Of a stretch of 64,000 bases of DNA, positions 1-12,314 are shown one piece after another; position 1 is the first letter of the stretch; the number at the start of each line of letters is the position of its first letter. The notes under the pieces were generated by a model. That model had not been told where the DNA came from, searched no databases, and saw nothing but the letters and a program-made list of their open reading frames with translations. The DNA is taken from assembly GCA_032622095.1 (NCBI GenBank), contig CP136061.1, positions 54,573,762 through 54,637,761 of the forward strand, in the 5' to 3' direction. The translations under genes and the position numbers were made by a program. This DNA comes from Siphonodentalium dalli. Its lineage: Eukaryota; Mollusca; Scaphopoda; Gadilida; Siphonodentaliidae.

Positions 1-688
1 TTAATGGACACTGTTTTTTGTAAGGCGCTGCTCTATAACAGAATTCCATGAGGGAGGATCTAATGTCAACGAGTGATTATCCTTTTTTGATTGCCATCAA
101 TAATCCATTAAGCAATCTCAATCAAGCTGTTTATTCACCAATCTACAACATGTATTTGGCCTGGTATCTGGACATTTTTGCCACCCACAAGAGCTGACAT
201 GTACATGTATGACGTCACAATTGCTATTTTGGGGTTTTGCTCAAAATTGTTGATGCAATATACTGCCGACATTTGTGGCGTTTTGTGTCATATACCGATT
301 TGGTTTATTATTGTTTATCACAAACACATACTGATAGCATTATAAGTTTATGAAAAAATGTGACTTTGTGCGGGATTGAAGACAATACATATTTATCTGC
401 TGGGTAGGCTTGCAATTTGCTCCATCAGAAGGTTGGTGTTTTGATTACCAAGCCTTAATTGTCACTAGTTAAATTCTATGTCTGTTTAATAATACACTGC
501 TGTGTATAAACCATATGGCTGCTTTAGTTCCCAGACAACTGCTTCATATATAATGTTTGTGGTTGATATTTGCATGGAAATCCCCATTAAAATTGATCAC
601 GTCACCTCCCCCTTAAAGCAGTGTACAACATGATCTAATAGAATTTTTTCCCAGGAAATAAACCAATGCTAGCACTGCTGTTAATTAA
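1..688. other. Non-coding, no feature recognised
   Basis: AT-rich sequence with no sustained reading frame and no repeat shared with the rest of the window that I can see. Confidence 0.5.
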
Positions 689-1352
689 CCTCTTGGCTGA
701 TATTCTATATATTCGACTTCTTATAGCCACATCAGAATTATGGGTAATTTTTCAGGATTTAGTTGAAAATATGGCTTGTTGCCATTCATCGGAAAGCTCT
801 CACTGAGAGCTTTCCGATGAATGGCAACAAGCCATGTTTCCAACTAAATCCTGAAAAATTACCCATAATTCTGGAGTGGATTATTTAGAGCATTACTGTA
901 AGACCATGCAGAGGATTAATTCCACTGGGAAACAAACTTGGCTAATTTAAATTAGAACCCTAGAACTCCATTAGGGTGGATTACAATTCTGCACTATTTG
1001 ATATGAACCTGATGTGACATTATTTATATTGATCATAACACTCTGTGCAGTATGTGTGTCTTGATCGGCATATCTACCTAAAATGTCATGCTGTGTGATA
1101 TAATATACTGATATGGACCTACTTCCGTGCACAAGTAAAGCAGTCGTCATTCATGAGGGGAAATAAGAAATTATTACAACTGAACCAGTACGTGTATCTT
1201 GACATTTCAATGTATGGTGTTCCAGGATTGGTAATAGGATATTAGCCTTTGCATGAAGTCATTTTTATGGTTTTCGCGACATTCCCATTATAAATGTCCA
1301 CTGCAAATGGGCAGAATATCAACGTCCCCGGCATCATTCAGCAGTGAAGAGG
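689..1352. mobile_element. TTAA-E element carrying a palindromic MITE
   Basis: Flanked by TTAA on both sides (685-688, 1353-1356). It begins CCTCTTGGCTG and ends with the inverse of CCTCTTCACTGC, close to the 14-bp ends of the cleaner copy at 11986. The interior holds the MITE at 712-900 and a segment around 1090-1130 that resembles the 12.2 kb copy. Longer than the other copy because of the nested insertion. Confidence 0.6.
712..900. mobile_element. Palindromic CAGT/TA MITE, copy 1
   Basis: Two arms of about 90 bp meet almost without a loop at ...CTCTCACTGAGAG.... The right end CATTACTGTA is intact; the left terminal 25 bp are missing. Belongs to the T/A arm subtype (AATTTTTC paired with GAAAAATT). 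Confidence 0.85.
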
Positions 1353-1687
1353 TTAAGCGTTTTCAATAATCCATTAGTTTGAAAATGTTGACTCATATGC
1401 AGATGATGCAGTTTTTGTAAAAATTTCTCATGACTATCAACACTTAAATAGCTCTTAAATTTTCTAGACAAACCTAACAATATAAATTTTCATGACCTTT
1501 CATTACCATAATGATAGCAATCCATATAGTCTTACGAAATATGCATTCAGGTTTCTAGGCTCATTTTTACAAAACCTAATTTTTTTTCTTCATTTAGTTT
1601 CTAGTCAGTTATACCATATTTGGAACGAGAAGTGCTAGATAAATGATACTAATTTGTTTGATATACTGTACATTTATTTCAGACATT

Positions 1688-2072
1688 CCTTGAAATAGTA
1701 TGTCTGTCATTTGCAGAATGAGGTCCCCAGAGAGTGAATTTAGTGCTGCTATCCCTCACCGAGGGCCAGCATAACCAAATTCACCCCATGGGAACCTCAT
1801 TCTGTTGAGGTCTCAACTGCTATGATCAGATTGAAGTTCCCTAGATGAAGTTTTATCTTCTACAAATTAAGGGATATAGAAACTGAACAGAAGGGAAAAA
1901 GTAACTGAAAACAAATGTTAATTTGAGAGTATAGATACTTCCCAGAAGATGAGGCCTATGCAGAATAAGGTCCAGAAGGGGGGGGGGTGAATTTAGTGAT
2001 ACTAGTCTTACCATCATTAAATTCACCCTCTGGGAACCTCATTCTGCAAATGACAGACACACTATTTCAAGG
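1688..2072. mobile_element. GAGG-family element with long inverted ends
   Basis: Left end CCTTGAAATAGTATGTCTGT is matched almost perfectly by the inverted right end, and the match runs through TTTGCAGAATGAGGTCC (over 35 bp). Each half also folds on itself (GGTGAATTT against AAATTCACC). A G9 run lies at 1980. Non-autonomous DNA element; superfamily not established because target duplication is unclear. Confidence 0.75.
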
Positions 2073-2161
2073 CTTGACTTCTTATCATTTCAATGTTTTA
2101 AAGGGACACCAAAAATGCATTTGTTAATTTTTCAATAAAAAATACTATTCTTTGGCATTTA

Positions 2162-2374
2162 TACTGTAATGCTCTAAATAATCGACTCCTTAACCACAGC
2201 AGAATTATGGGTAACTTTTTAGGATTTAGTCGGAAATATGGCTTGTTGCCATTCATCGGAAAGCTCTCCCCGAGAGCTTTCCAATGAATGGCAACAAGCC
2301 ATATTTCCGACAAAATCCTGAAAAGTTACCCATAACTCTGCTGTGGTTAAGGAGTCGATTACTTAGGGCATTAC
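2162..2374. mobile_element. Palindromic CAGT/TA MITE, copy 2
   Basis: Full-length palindrome with both ends (TACTGTAATGC / GCATTACATGTA). The centre reads CTCCCCGAGAG. C/G arm subtype. Confidence 0.9.
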
Positions 2375-2519
2375 ATGTATGTCTAGTTTATTTATATGTC
2401 ATTATTTATTTTCAACATCTTAAGCAGTTTTAAGTGGAACAAAGCAAAAATATAATGTTAAATTTATAAATATTTTGTATGTTGTAACTGTGACTTTGGA
2501 ACCCTGAATACATCTTTAA

Positions 2520-2690
2520 CCCTTCCTATACTAAATGGATTCTCCCACCCAGTTAGAACAGTATGTATTGGAATGGTTTATTATTCATTTGGAGGTGTTT
2601 TCAAGAAAATTGTTCCGATAATAAGTTTAACGACCGACCTGTTTGTTGAACTTATTATCTGGACGTTTCCTAAGGGAATTACTCATCATA
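2520..2690. mobile_element. TTAA-D element, right end missing
   Basis: Preceded by TTAA (2516-2519) and beginning CCCTTCCTATACTAAATG, the TTAA-D end. It holds the family's ATAAGTTTAACGACC...GAACTTATTATCTG inverted segment and CTAAGGGAAT, then breaks off where the AT-rich foldback begins. Confidence 0.65.
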
Positions 2691-2726
2691 TAAAGTTATT
2701 ATATAATCATATAAAGTTATTATATA

Positions 2727-2873
2727 ATGTTGTGTACAGTATGTATTTTTCTTGTACGAGTCCAGGTTGTGGTGAAAAGTCATATCGGATGAGACATTTA
2801 GCGTTGAGTCCAATATGTCTTTTCACCACAACCTGGATGAGTACAAGAAAACATATACTGTACATAATATTGT
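2727..2873. repeat. Foldback repeat upstream of the satellite
   Basis: Inverted arms of about 55 bp (left TACAGTATGTATTTTTCTTG, right CAAGAAAACATATACTGTA) with the CCAGGTTGTGGTGAAAAG block in both. The loop holds CCAATATG, the same word used in the adjoining satellite unit. Confidence 0.75.
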
Positions 2874-2986
2874 ATAATGACATTTTTATTATCCATCTGT
2901 ATGTTTATCCATATGACATCACCCGGAATCTCGATAATTATTATAAAAGTCATATTGGACTCCAATATGGCTTTCGAGAGTCCATG

Positions 2987-4752
2987 CAATATGAATTTCT
3001 GGAGTCCAATATGACTTTTATAATAATGACTTTCTGGACTCCCAATATGACTTTTATAATAATGACTTTCTGGACACCCAATATGACTTTTATAATAATG
3101 ACTTTCTGGAGTCCAATATTACTTTTATAATAATGACTTTCTGGACTCCCAATATGACTTTTATAATAATGACTTTCTGGACACCCAATATGACTTTTAT
3201 AAATATGAATTTCTGGAGTCCAATATGACTTTTATAATAATGACTTTCTGGACTCCCAATATGACTTTTATAATAATGACTTTCTGGACTCTCAATATGA
3301 CTTTTATAATAATGACTTTCTGGACACCCAATATGACTTTTATAATAATGACTTTCTGGAGTCCAATATTACTTTTATAATAATGACTTTCTGGACTCCA
3401 ATATGACTTTTATAATAATGACTTTCTGGACTCCCAATATGACTTTTATAATAATGACTTTCTGGACTCCCAATATGACTTTTATAATAATGACTTTCTG
3501 GACTCCCAATATGACTTTTATAATAATGACTTTCTGGACTCCCAATATGACTTTTATAATAATGACTTTCTGGACTCCAATATGACTTTTATAATAATGA
3601 CTTTCTGGACTCCCAATATGACTTTTATAATAATGACTTTCTGGACTCCCAATATATGACTTTTATAATAATGACTTTCTGGACTCCCAATATGACTTTT
3701 ATAATAATGACTTTCTGGACACCCAATATGACTTTTATAATAATGACTTTCTGGAGTCCAATATTACTTTTATAATAATGACTTTCTGGACTCCAATATG
3801 ACTTTTATAATAATGACTTTCTGGACTCCCAATATGACTTTTATAATAATGACTTTCTGGACACCCAATATGACTTTTATAATAATGACTTTCTGGAGTC
3901 CAATATTACTTTTATAATAATGACTTTCTGGACTCCAATATGACTTTTATAATAATGACTTTCTGGACTCCCAATATGACTTTTATAATAATGACTTTCT
4001 GGACTCCCAATATGACTTTTATAATAATGACTTTCTGGACTCCAATATGACTTTTATAATAATGACTTTCTGGACTCCAATATGACTTTTATAATAATGA
4101 CTTTCTGGACTCCCAATATGACTTTTATAATAATGACTTTCTGGACTCCCAATATGACTTTTATAATAATGACTTTCTGGACTCCCAATATGACTTTTAT
4201 AATAATGACTTTCTGGACTCCCAATATGACTTTTATAATAATGACTTTCTGGACTCCAATATGACTTTTATAATAAAGACTTTCTGGACTCCAATATGAC
4301 TTTTATAATAATGACTTTCTGGACTCCCAATATGACTTTTATAATAATGACTTTCTGGACTCCCAATATGACTTTTATAATAATGACTTTCTGGACTCCC
4401 AATATGACTTTTATAATAATGACTTTCTGGACTCCAATATGACTTTTATAATAATGACTTTCTGGACTCCAATATTACTTTTATAATAATGACTTTCTGG
4501 ACTCCCAATATGACTTTTATAATAATGACTTCTGGACTCCCAATATGACTTTTATAATAATGACTTTCTGGACTCCCAATATGACTTTTATAATAATGAC
4601 TTTCTGGACTCCCAATATCACTTTCTGGACTCCCAATATGACTTTTATAATAATGACTTTCTGGACTCCCAATATGACTTTTATAATAATGACTTTCTGG
4701 ACTCCAATATGACTTTTATAATAATTACTTTCTGGAGTCCAATATGACTTTT
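2987..4752. repeat. 35-36 bp tandem satellite, about 50 units
   Basis: The unit reads AATATGACTTTTATAATAAT followed by GACTTTCTGGACTCCC. Units vary mainly at the junction (ACTCCC, ACTCC, ACACCC, AGTCC), which shifts length by one base. One unit is truncated at about 4610. Where 36-bp units run in a row the array stays open in one frame as a TFIIMTFW-type repeat, but single-base length changes break it repeatedly, so I do not call it coding. Confidence 0.95.
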
Positions 4753-4805
4753 TCCCGGATTATCATGTGACGGCTTTTGCTCAATCAGAAAAAAGTGTTA
4801 GTTAA

Positions 4806-5066
4806 CCCTTTCATGACTGGAGCTGCCTGAAATTTTGCCAAAACCCTATGCTAATGCATTCTCTTATACTATGTATATGCGAGCCTCCTATAGGGTGCCT
4901 CGCATATATAAGATAATGCATTGGCCTAAAAATAGTTATTGACCTTGTAAGCCAGGGCATTCTCTTATATATGCGAGGCTCCCTATGGGAGACTTGCATA
5001 TATAAGAGAATTCACTGTCACAGGGTCTTTAATGCTGAACCAGCCCAGCTCCCATCATAAAAAGGG
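4806..5066. mobile_element. TTAA-A element, near full length
   Basis: TTAA (4802-4805) then CCCTTTCATGACTGG, ending ...CATCATAAAAAGGG then TTAT (a decayed second TTAA). The interior has two hairpins, each of the form TGCATTCTCTTATATATGCG with its inverse, separated by a TTGACCTTGTAAGCC linker. Piggybac- or Kolobok-type by target site; no protein encoded. Confidence 0.75.
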
Positions 5067-5088
5067 TTATGGGATGGATAATAATATA

Positions 5089-5305
5089 TACAGTAATTCC
5101 CTAAATAATCAACTCCTTAACCACAGCAGAATTTCGGGTAATTTTTCAGGATTTAGTCGGAAATATGGTTTATTGCCATTCATAGGAAAGCTCTCAGTGA
5201 GAGCTTTCCGATGAATGGCAACAAGCCATATTTCCGACTAAATCCTGAAAAATGACCCGTAATTCTGCTGTGGTTAAGGAGTCGATTATTTAGGGCATTA
5301 CTGTA
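5089..5305. mobile_element. Palindromic CAGT/TA MITE, copy 3
   Basis: Full length, TACAGTAATTCC to GGCATTACTGTA, T/A arm subtype. It starts 22 bp after the TTAA-A element. Confidence 0.9.
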
Positions 5306-5972
5306 TTTAGTAAAGAAAAGGTTAAATAAGTCCTTTTTCTGCATATTAACAGTAGAAATTCAGCTGACCTTTGAATAATGATAGGCATGAATAGTCTAAT
5401 TAATGTTTATTACCAATGTCCTATTCTAACCAGTTCTAACATGGGTCTATGTGACATCGAATGAAGAACACAGTCCATCTCTATTATTCTTGACACAGGT
5501 AATTTCAAGTCAATTTAGAAATATCACAAATGGAATATTGACATTGATGTTCACAGCTGAACTTCCGTCAACATGTATTAGTTATAGTTAGTGTCCTGGG
5601 ATCATTTTCAGTATAAAAATGTGCTGATGTTGTATTTCCACTTCCGGAACCAACTTTAGCTTAATAATTCGAGCACTTGAAACATTCCTCCCACACACCA
5701 TTTCTTAACTGAATTACAGTTCATTGATGGACCGGACATTTTGATTCGTCAGGACATAGCCTGCATTCAGGATCAACAGCCAGATAAATTTCACCACCCT
5801 CAAAATAGCTCAACTTGACTCAACATTCATACAGGGCTATAGATTGGTGTAATTTTGGCGCATCGTAGCAATCAATGATTCGGCCTATTAGGAGTAATTT
5901 TCAAAAAATTTGGCCAATATTTCAAATTCGATTATAATTTCAGTGTTTCTCAGTAATATACAGAGGATCTCT
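5306..5972. other. Non-coding, no feature recognised
   Basis: No repeat family seen elsewhere in the window and no open frame of note. Confidence 0.5.
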
Positions 5973-6105
5973 AATGAATTATGTTGGGATATAAGATTTT
6001 ATGAAACGAGTTTGATAAATTTGATTCACATCTTGTCATAGACGAATTGCGAATCAAATTTATGAAACGAGTTTAATAAAATCTTATATCCCAACATAAT
6101 TCATT
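5973..6105. repeat. Foldback repeat
   Basis: AATGAATTATGTTGGGATAT at the left is exactly inverted at the right end, with further pairing inward (AAATTTGATTC against GAATCAAATTT). An inner 11-bp GAAACGAGTTT is in direct rather than inverted orientation in the two arms, a small flip or two substitutions. Confidence 0.8.
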
Positions 6106-6193
6106 GAAAATCTTATATATCACATAAAAAAACTAGAGCTATATGCCTTTTTAACAAATCAAAATCTTTGAAAGAACCTGAAAAGATGGCAAG

Positions 6194-6396
6194 TACAGTA
6201 ATGCCCTAAGTAATCGACTCCTTAACCACAGCAGAATTATGGGTAACTTTTCAGGATTTAGTCGGAAATATGGCTTGTTGCCATTCATAGGAAAGCTCTC
6301 CCCGAATGGCAACAAGCCATATTTCCGACTAAATCCTGAAAAGTTACCCATAATTCTGCTGTGGATAAGGAGTCGATTACTTAGGGCATTACTGTA
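6194..6396. mobile_element. Palindromic CAGT/TA MITE, copy 4
   Basis: Both ends intact. The inner right arm lacks about 16 bp (after CTCCCCGAATGGC), so the central hairpin is asymmetric. C/G arm subtype. Confidence 0.9.
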
Positions 6397-6675
6397 TCCC
6401 TCGAAGCATGTAGGCGACTATTCATCACTATATGATATAAGATATGAGATATGTGTGTTTTATTGAAAATTATGATGAGATATAAGTATGTAATGGATTT
6501 TTTAATGATATAATAGGGGTTTCATGTGATATATGAACATAGCTATGCAATAACAAACTTTATTCTCGTCAGTTCTCATGTTTATTATGGGCACATTTCT
6601 GTAATTTGAGCACATCAGTTATATACTCGAATTTGGAGTACTTAAAGCCCTGAATCATGTTATACTACTTTTTAA

Positions 6676-6929
6676 CCCTTCCATGACGGGAGCGTCCTGA
6701 AATTTTGCGAAAACCCTGTGCCAATGTATCCTCTTATTTATATGAGTCTCTCATTGGGAGCCTCGCATATATAAGAGAATTCATTGGCCTAACAATATTT
6801 ATCTTGACTTGTAAGCCAAGATCCTCTTATATATATGCTAGACTCCCTGTGGGAAACTCGCATATATAAGAGAATGCACTGGCACAGGATCTTCAATGCT
6901 TCACCAGCGCAGCTCCCACCATGAAAGGG
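6676..6929. mobile_element. TTAA-A element, near full length
   Basis: TTAA at 6672-6675, then CCCTTCCATGACGGGAGC. It ends CATGAAAGGG followed by TAAA. Two CTCTTAT...ATAAGAG hairpins with the TTGACTTGTAAGCC linker and a CACCAGCGCAGCTCC tail. Confidence 0.75.
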
Positions 6930-7049
6930 TAAATCTGCAGCTTTCTGTTTGGAATATGGAATCTATATCAGTATTATAGACATCTATTATCTAAGTTTGA
7001 TATTTCCAGATCAATTTACTGGGATTAACTAAACTGTTGCCCACCAACA

Positions 7050-7287
7050 AACAGTAATGCCATAAGTAATAAACTCCTATATCACAGCAGAATTATGTTT
7101 AATTTTTCAGGATTTAGTCGGAAATATCGCTTGTTGACATTCATCGGAAAGCTCTCAGTGAGAGCTTTCCAAGCTCTCAGTGAGAGCTTTCCAATGAATG
7201 GCAACAAGCCATATTTCCAGTTAAATCGTGAAAAATTTCCAATCATTCTGCTGTGGTTAATGAGTCATTATTTAGGGCATTACTGTA
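7050..7287. mobile_element. Palindromic CAGT/TA MITE, copy 5
   Basis: Full length with a duplicated centre: AGCTCTCAGTGAGAGCTTTC occurs as two overlapping palindromes, lengthening this copy to about 238 bp. Confidence 0.9.
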
Positions 7288-7673
7288 GTTAAGATTCTGT
7301 CTGTCCACTCCTCAAAGACATGTTTAATGGTTCCAAATTGTAAAGTTATATACACTGGCAAAATTTCAAGGTGAAGCATGGGAAATACTTGTACCCCTGT
7401 GCAAAATGGGGGGGGGGGGGGGGTGTTTATTAAAGTACCAAATTGACATTGGCCCTCTATCTGACAATTAATTAACTAAGATGTTTTATTTTTCATTTTT
7501 ATACTCCTTAATTTTGAAAACAATTTTTGGGCCTCACTTCTGATTATAAAACTTTTTGATGACATATTTTAGCTTACCGATTGTGAATGGATTGTTTGAC
7601 AGAGGAAGGTAAATAGGACCTTGTTAGTATCATCGTGTAGTTAGCTAGCTAGTTTATAGTACAGTCTAGCTAG
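7288..7673. other. Non-coding with a G homopolymer
   Basis: A run of about 17 G lies near 7410. No gene is supported; a weak exon-like stretch at 7559-7608 is listed among the rejected items. Confidence 0.5.
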
Positions 7674-7895
7674 TACAGTATTTCCCTAAATAATCGACTC
7701 CTTAACCACAGCAGAATTATGGGTAACTTTTCAGGATTTAGTCGGAAATATGGCTTGTTGCCATTCTGGCCCATTCATCGGAAACCTCTCAAGCTTTCCG
7801 ATGAATGGCAACAAGCCATATTTCCGACTAAATCCTGAAAAGTTACCCATAATTCTGCTGTGGTTAAGGAGTCGATTATTTAGGGCATTACTGTA
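7674..7895. mobile_element. Palindromic CAGT/TA MITE, copy 6
   Basis: Both ends intact, C/G subtype. A small insertion (CTGGCCCATT) lies in the central left arm. Confidence 0.9.
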
Positions 7896-8039
7896 TACTG
7901 CTAATTTCAGCATATTGTCTTGTTTTAGATGTGATTGTCAAAAACCCACCCTTCCTTCCCTTCATACAAGTTTCCTTCATTTTCACCAGCCAGGGACCTC
8001 ATCAGTGATATGTGATGGCAAAGATGAAGTGCAAACCAG

Positions 8040-8473
8040 GCAAGCCTGTCATTTGCAGAATGAGGTCTCCAGATGGTGAATTAAGTGACGCTATCCCGCA
8101 CAGTGGGCTAGCATCACCAAATTCACCCTCTGCGAACCTCATTCTGCATTGCCTCATCTGCTATGAGAGACACACTCAGATTGAAGTTCCCAAATGATGA
8201 ATATTGTTATGTACACCCATTGGGAACCTCGATTATGCAATGTGTTGTCTGCCAATTTGTGGATATAGAGAAGTCAAACTATATAAAAAAAAGAAATAGA
8301 ATGTATGTGAAGATGTTTCTATAGAAATTTTCCAGAGAAGATGAGGCTTAAGCAGAATGAGGTCCGCAGAGGGGTGAATTTACTAATGCTAGCCCACTAA
8401 GCGGGATAACGTCACTAAATTCACCGTCTGGGGACCTCATTCTGCAAATGGCAGGCACCTTATTCTCAGACTT
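8040..8473. mobile_element. GAGG-family element
   Basis: Left CCTGTCATTTGCAGAATGAG and the inverted right end CATTCTGCAAATGGCAGG. Two internal hairpins (GGTGAATT...AATTCACC) flank a middle with an ATTGAAGTTCCC motif shared with the copies at 1.7, 35.3 and 61.1 kb. Confidence 0.75.
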
Positions 8474-10710
8474 GAAACCAGGGTTATCTCAGTACGATGG
8501 AAGCCTGTAATATATAGCTTTAAATCAGACAAATGACATTTAAAGCCTGTAATGTTCACGTTTGTAGAAGTGTTATATAAGACACGTCTGGCATATCGAT
8601 TGGGTCATTGGATTTTGACGGGCGGAGTAATTAACAAAATGCGTGAATGCCCATAACATATTGTTAAAATTCCAACACTGTCTCCCAATAGCAACAGCGA
8701 ACACATGCACATGATCGGCTTGAAATGACATAGGTGGTTCATCGCTTTTTATGCAGTGGAGGCTGCAGTTATTGCTTGATGAACATTGGAAACATTCATG
8801 TAAACTGTATGGTGATTTGTACTGATTCTTATGGGTTGCTAATTGTGTGAATGTAGAGGGTGTGCGATTATATTTAAACTAAATAAAATATTGAAAACGC
8901 ATACAACAAATGTCAGCCTATGCCGCAAAAGCTATCAACTTCCTGTTTTGAAGCAGATCATGTGCTAAATTATGCCAAAGTTTAACATGAATAAATATAT
9001 ACAGAACAAAATTAATGTGATATACATGCTCCTTTAGGGGTACTAGAGAACAATTGTTGTACTGTAATGAAATTTTGGAATTAAAGTCTAATCTTAACAT
9101 ATTTGGCTGTTGAAAAAATTAAATGTTCTTGTCACATATTTTTCTCCACATCCAATTTAATTAACATCTTGAATTTTTGTTTTAAATTGCCAAGAATTGG
9201 CCTTATTTGAGATATTAAGGCTGTGAAATAACCTGTAAAATTGACCTGAAGCGGCATTGAAATCCATTAGGTCAGATGTGTGCACACACTTCACATGTTT
9301 AAGATCATGATTGATGTCTTGCTGTTGAAGACAGAGGAAACTTGTCATACCCCATCTCCACATTGATCTCCCTGGCCTATCACTTGCTTCATCAAGATAT
9401 GTTGTTGAGTAAAGGTATTGTATTTTGCTGCACCACCTCAGCTCCTGTCATGAAAGGATTAAGGCCTGAACATTGCTTGCGTTGCATGCCTTTTGAAGCC
9501 TTGAATAGTTTTGAATTTCAGCAACATTTGCACCACTTTCTGGACTTGTAATTCCAATTTACATACTAGTATTACAATGCTTATTCCAAATCTTGATAAC
9601 AATGTGAAAATTGCCGAGAATTGGCCTTAGACATGAATATAGCAGTGGTGTGTTTTATTGAAAAATGTGATGAATGTAGTATATATTGCCATGTTTTTAT
9701 TGAAGAATATGTTGCTGCAGATGTTTCTTAACCCCTAACCTATCTATACCAACAAAAATTTTCCTACTCAAAATAATTTATTGGCCTCTAAGAGAAATAA
9801 ATTTTTTTAATTTCTGGTCAGGGTGATTGATACACATAAAATATAATACTTGAAATGTATGGAAAATATGCTTTCCCTTTATAAATAAATAATGAATAAA
9901 AGTTTTTTATAGCGTAAAATCCACCGAAGTGCTCTAAAACGCTTGACATGTTAAACATAAAATACAATTGAAAATATAAGACATAATTATGGACATCAGC
10001 AAAAAAGTAGAACTATTTTAAAGTGAGACGTTATTAAAAAATACAGAAGCGCATAAAATTACAAATCGAAAAAATATTAAAAAGTTACTGGTAAATTGGG
10101 GGTGATTTACATAGAACATACAGTTTTTATGATACTTAGAAGAATAGAATAGCATTACTATCTCAATTTGAATTTTTTTTTTTTTTATTTAGAAATATTT
10201 TATTTGTATATTTATACAGCAATGCCAATTTAATTAGTTTGTTTATGAACCTGCCAACAACTTTTTTACCGAAATTGCAAAACAATTAATTAAATGTATT
10301 TTTGTTTGCCCATGGTGTTCATTTTGTGTACAACTTCTCACCAAACCATCCTATGAGTTATAATAGCATGGGAGAATAAAAATAGTTGTGTTGATTTTAT
10401 TTATTTTTATTTGATAAAAATTATTTGAAGTGAATATATTTTTATTCCACACCCATTGACGTGAGGCACATGTATTCAACGGAATCCCAGCCATTGAATA
10501 CATATTAGTGTATACCTTTAGCGGAATACAAGCCAGAACTATTCTTGTTGACGTTGTCGCCAAGAAAGATGACACACATTATGTCGATCATCCGCTTCCG
10601 GTGATCCCCCCATAATTACTGGCTATTTGTCAGACTTAAATCACAATAAAGGTGGCTATAGTAACAGTGGAGGTGACATTCATGGATTGAACTTATCTGA
10701 CTGAACGGTG
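8474..10710. other. Long non-coding stretch
   Basis: Mostly AT-rich, especially 9740-10320. The only recognisable element is a remnant of a TTAA-A right end (about 9431-9463, CACCTCAGCTCCTGTCATGA then AAGGATTAA). Scattered short frames have no gene-like composition. Confidence 0.5.
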
Positions 10711-10894
10711 TAGAATAAATACAGAACACAACTTGCATCATAATCTCAAATCTTTTATTGAACTCGTTGCGGACGACGCAAAGTTATATTTCGCTCGAGC
10801 TACGCTCTCGCGAAATATATCCTTATGCCATCTGCAACTCATTCGATAAAAGATTCTCGATTAAGATCCGCGTTGTGTTCTGTCTATCTATTCT
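10711..10894. repeat. Foldback repeat, AATAAAnACAGAAC family
   Basis: An imperfect palindrome of about 184 bp. The left end TAGAATAAATACAGAACACA is inverted at the right (TGTGTTCTGTCTATCTATTC), and the centre is the CGAGAGCG-type stem around 10800. Ends resemble the hairpins at 29326 and 60268. Confidence 0.7.
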
Positions 10895-11574
10895 CCAGGA
10901 ACATGTGGAATATACCAAGATCTGTCTGGATTTTGTTTTCGCCTCCTCAATCAAGATATTTGTTCCCCTGATGTTTGTAAATTATTTAATAAAATTGCTG
11001 TGGCCTAATATAACACAATTACTTGGGGATTGGACGACAAGTTCTTGAAACTTACATTAACCTCTGGTCCCCAAATAACAGTTACTAAACCTATACAATG
11101 AACTCTTGTTCAAGTCAAGAATAAAATAAATTGCCTACCTACCCCACTCAATCAAGAAACACAGCTACTGTATCACCAGGGGGAACAAAGTTATTTTAAA
11201 ATATGGCGTTGAGAGCTGAATTTAGTTGAATATACCGTTGATATCATTGTTTCATGTGGGCAGAGGAAATCTCATTTGTAGACCATCTCAGAATGTCGTG
11301 TTCAGCGATGGTGCCAAATCCCAAGGAGTTCACTGCCCTTTTACTGTGAATGTTAACTCAATTTAGTTGCATTAAAAATGCAGTAGTGATACATTTCAGA
11401 CAATTTTGAACCACTTAAAATTGATGGAATTACTTCCTCTGTAACAAGCAATGAGATGAGTGAATTTAAAACCAATAATGTTGCGTGCTTGTCGTGTGGA
11501 AAAAATATTGTAATCAACAGTTGAACTCTAGTTGCAGATGTGTCTCACTCCCCAATCCTGATGAAAAATTTTAT
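10895..11574. other. Non-coding, no feature recognised
   Basis: Nothing supported in this stretch. Confidence 0.45.
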
Positions 11575-11945
11575 CAGTTGCGTTTTTTTGTCCCCCGAGT
11601 CATGGGACTATAGAAATCACTGGTGTCAATACGTGCATCTGTCTGCGTCCATCCATCCATCCATGATATCTTCAGTAATATTTATTGAAATTAAACAATA
11701 TTTGGTCTTTGAGTTTATTGGTTAGTGGCACAGGTCAAACTTGATCCAGGAAAGGCCAAAGTCGACTTGGAATTTGCTGATTTTTGGTTTCTGGATGATA
11801 ACTTTAGGTTTTAAGTTATCTGATTGTTTTCCGATTTGTTATACAGATTACTCACATGGAAGTAAAGGTCTAGTTTGCATGAATATGGGTGTGGTCTGCC
11901 CATTTTTACCAGTTATGGGCCTTGTTAGACTCGGAATTTAATGAT
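11575..11945. repeat. Dispersed repeat fragment (GTCCCCCGAGTCATGG type)
   Basis: Begins with a T run and GTCCCCCGAGTCATGGGACT, contains a (TCCA)n microsatellite near 11646, and ends near GTTAGACTCGGAATTTAATG. This has the style of a decayed invertebrate interspersed repeat; I recognise the type only loosely. Confidence 0.4.
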
Positions 11946-11985
11946 TATTCTGGTGTCTAATCAAATAAAACTAGGTGTGAATTAA

Positions 11986-12314
11986 CCTCTTCGCTGCTAA
12001 ATGACGTTATGACGTCGTGTGCTGGGCTGTTGACGTTATTGGCATTTTCCAATGGGAAAATATAGCGGGAATGTCAAAAGAACCATAAAAGTGACTCGGC
12101 TGAAAGGCTATTATTGTTCACAATCGTGGAATATCATAAACTGTTTGAAACGTCGAGATACAGTTATTCCGATGCACTAGTATCTGGGTTCCAGTTATGT
12201 ATAATGGCCTACTTCTAGTGTGCTGAAGTAGGTCCGTAGTACCTACGGACCATATAGCACACGGCGTGCACTTTTACGTCCGTAATAGATACGGACGTCA
12301 TAGCAGCGAAGAGG
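11986..12314. mobile_element. TTAA-E element, intact
   Basis: Flanked by TTAA (11982-11985 and 12315-12318), with perfect 14-bp terminal inverted repeats CCTCTTCGCTGCTA / TAGCAGCGAAGAGG. The interior includes a GACGTTATGACGTCGTG block and short hairpins (GGTCCGTAGTACCTACGGACC-like, ACGTCCGTA...TACGGACGT). No coding capacity. Confidence 0.85.

Noticed and set aside
205-220. CRE-like ATGACGTCAC as a promoter element
   Set aside because: A single short palindrome without an adjacent exon or other promoter evidence.
2573-4264. Repeat protein of MTFIIMTFWTPN units
   Set aside because: It follows the 36-bp satellite only where units keep that length; units of 35 bp and truncated units break it throughout.
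7559-7608. Possible further first exon (ATG to AGGAAG|GTAAAT, phase 2)
   Set aside because: Very short, AT-rich, lacks the R-x-x-S-x-S motif; phase agreement alone is a one-in-three chance.
2098-7913. Recurring small peptides such as GNFSGFSRKYGLLPF and NGNKPYFRLNPEKLPIILLW
   Set aside because: These are the two arms of the palindromic MITE read in frame; they recur wherever the MITE does and end at its edges.
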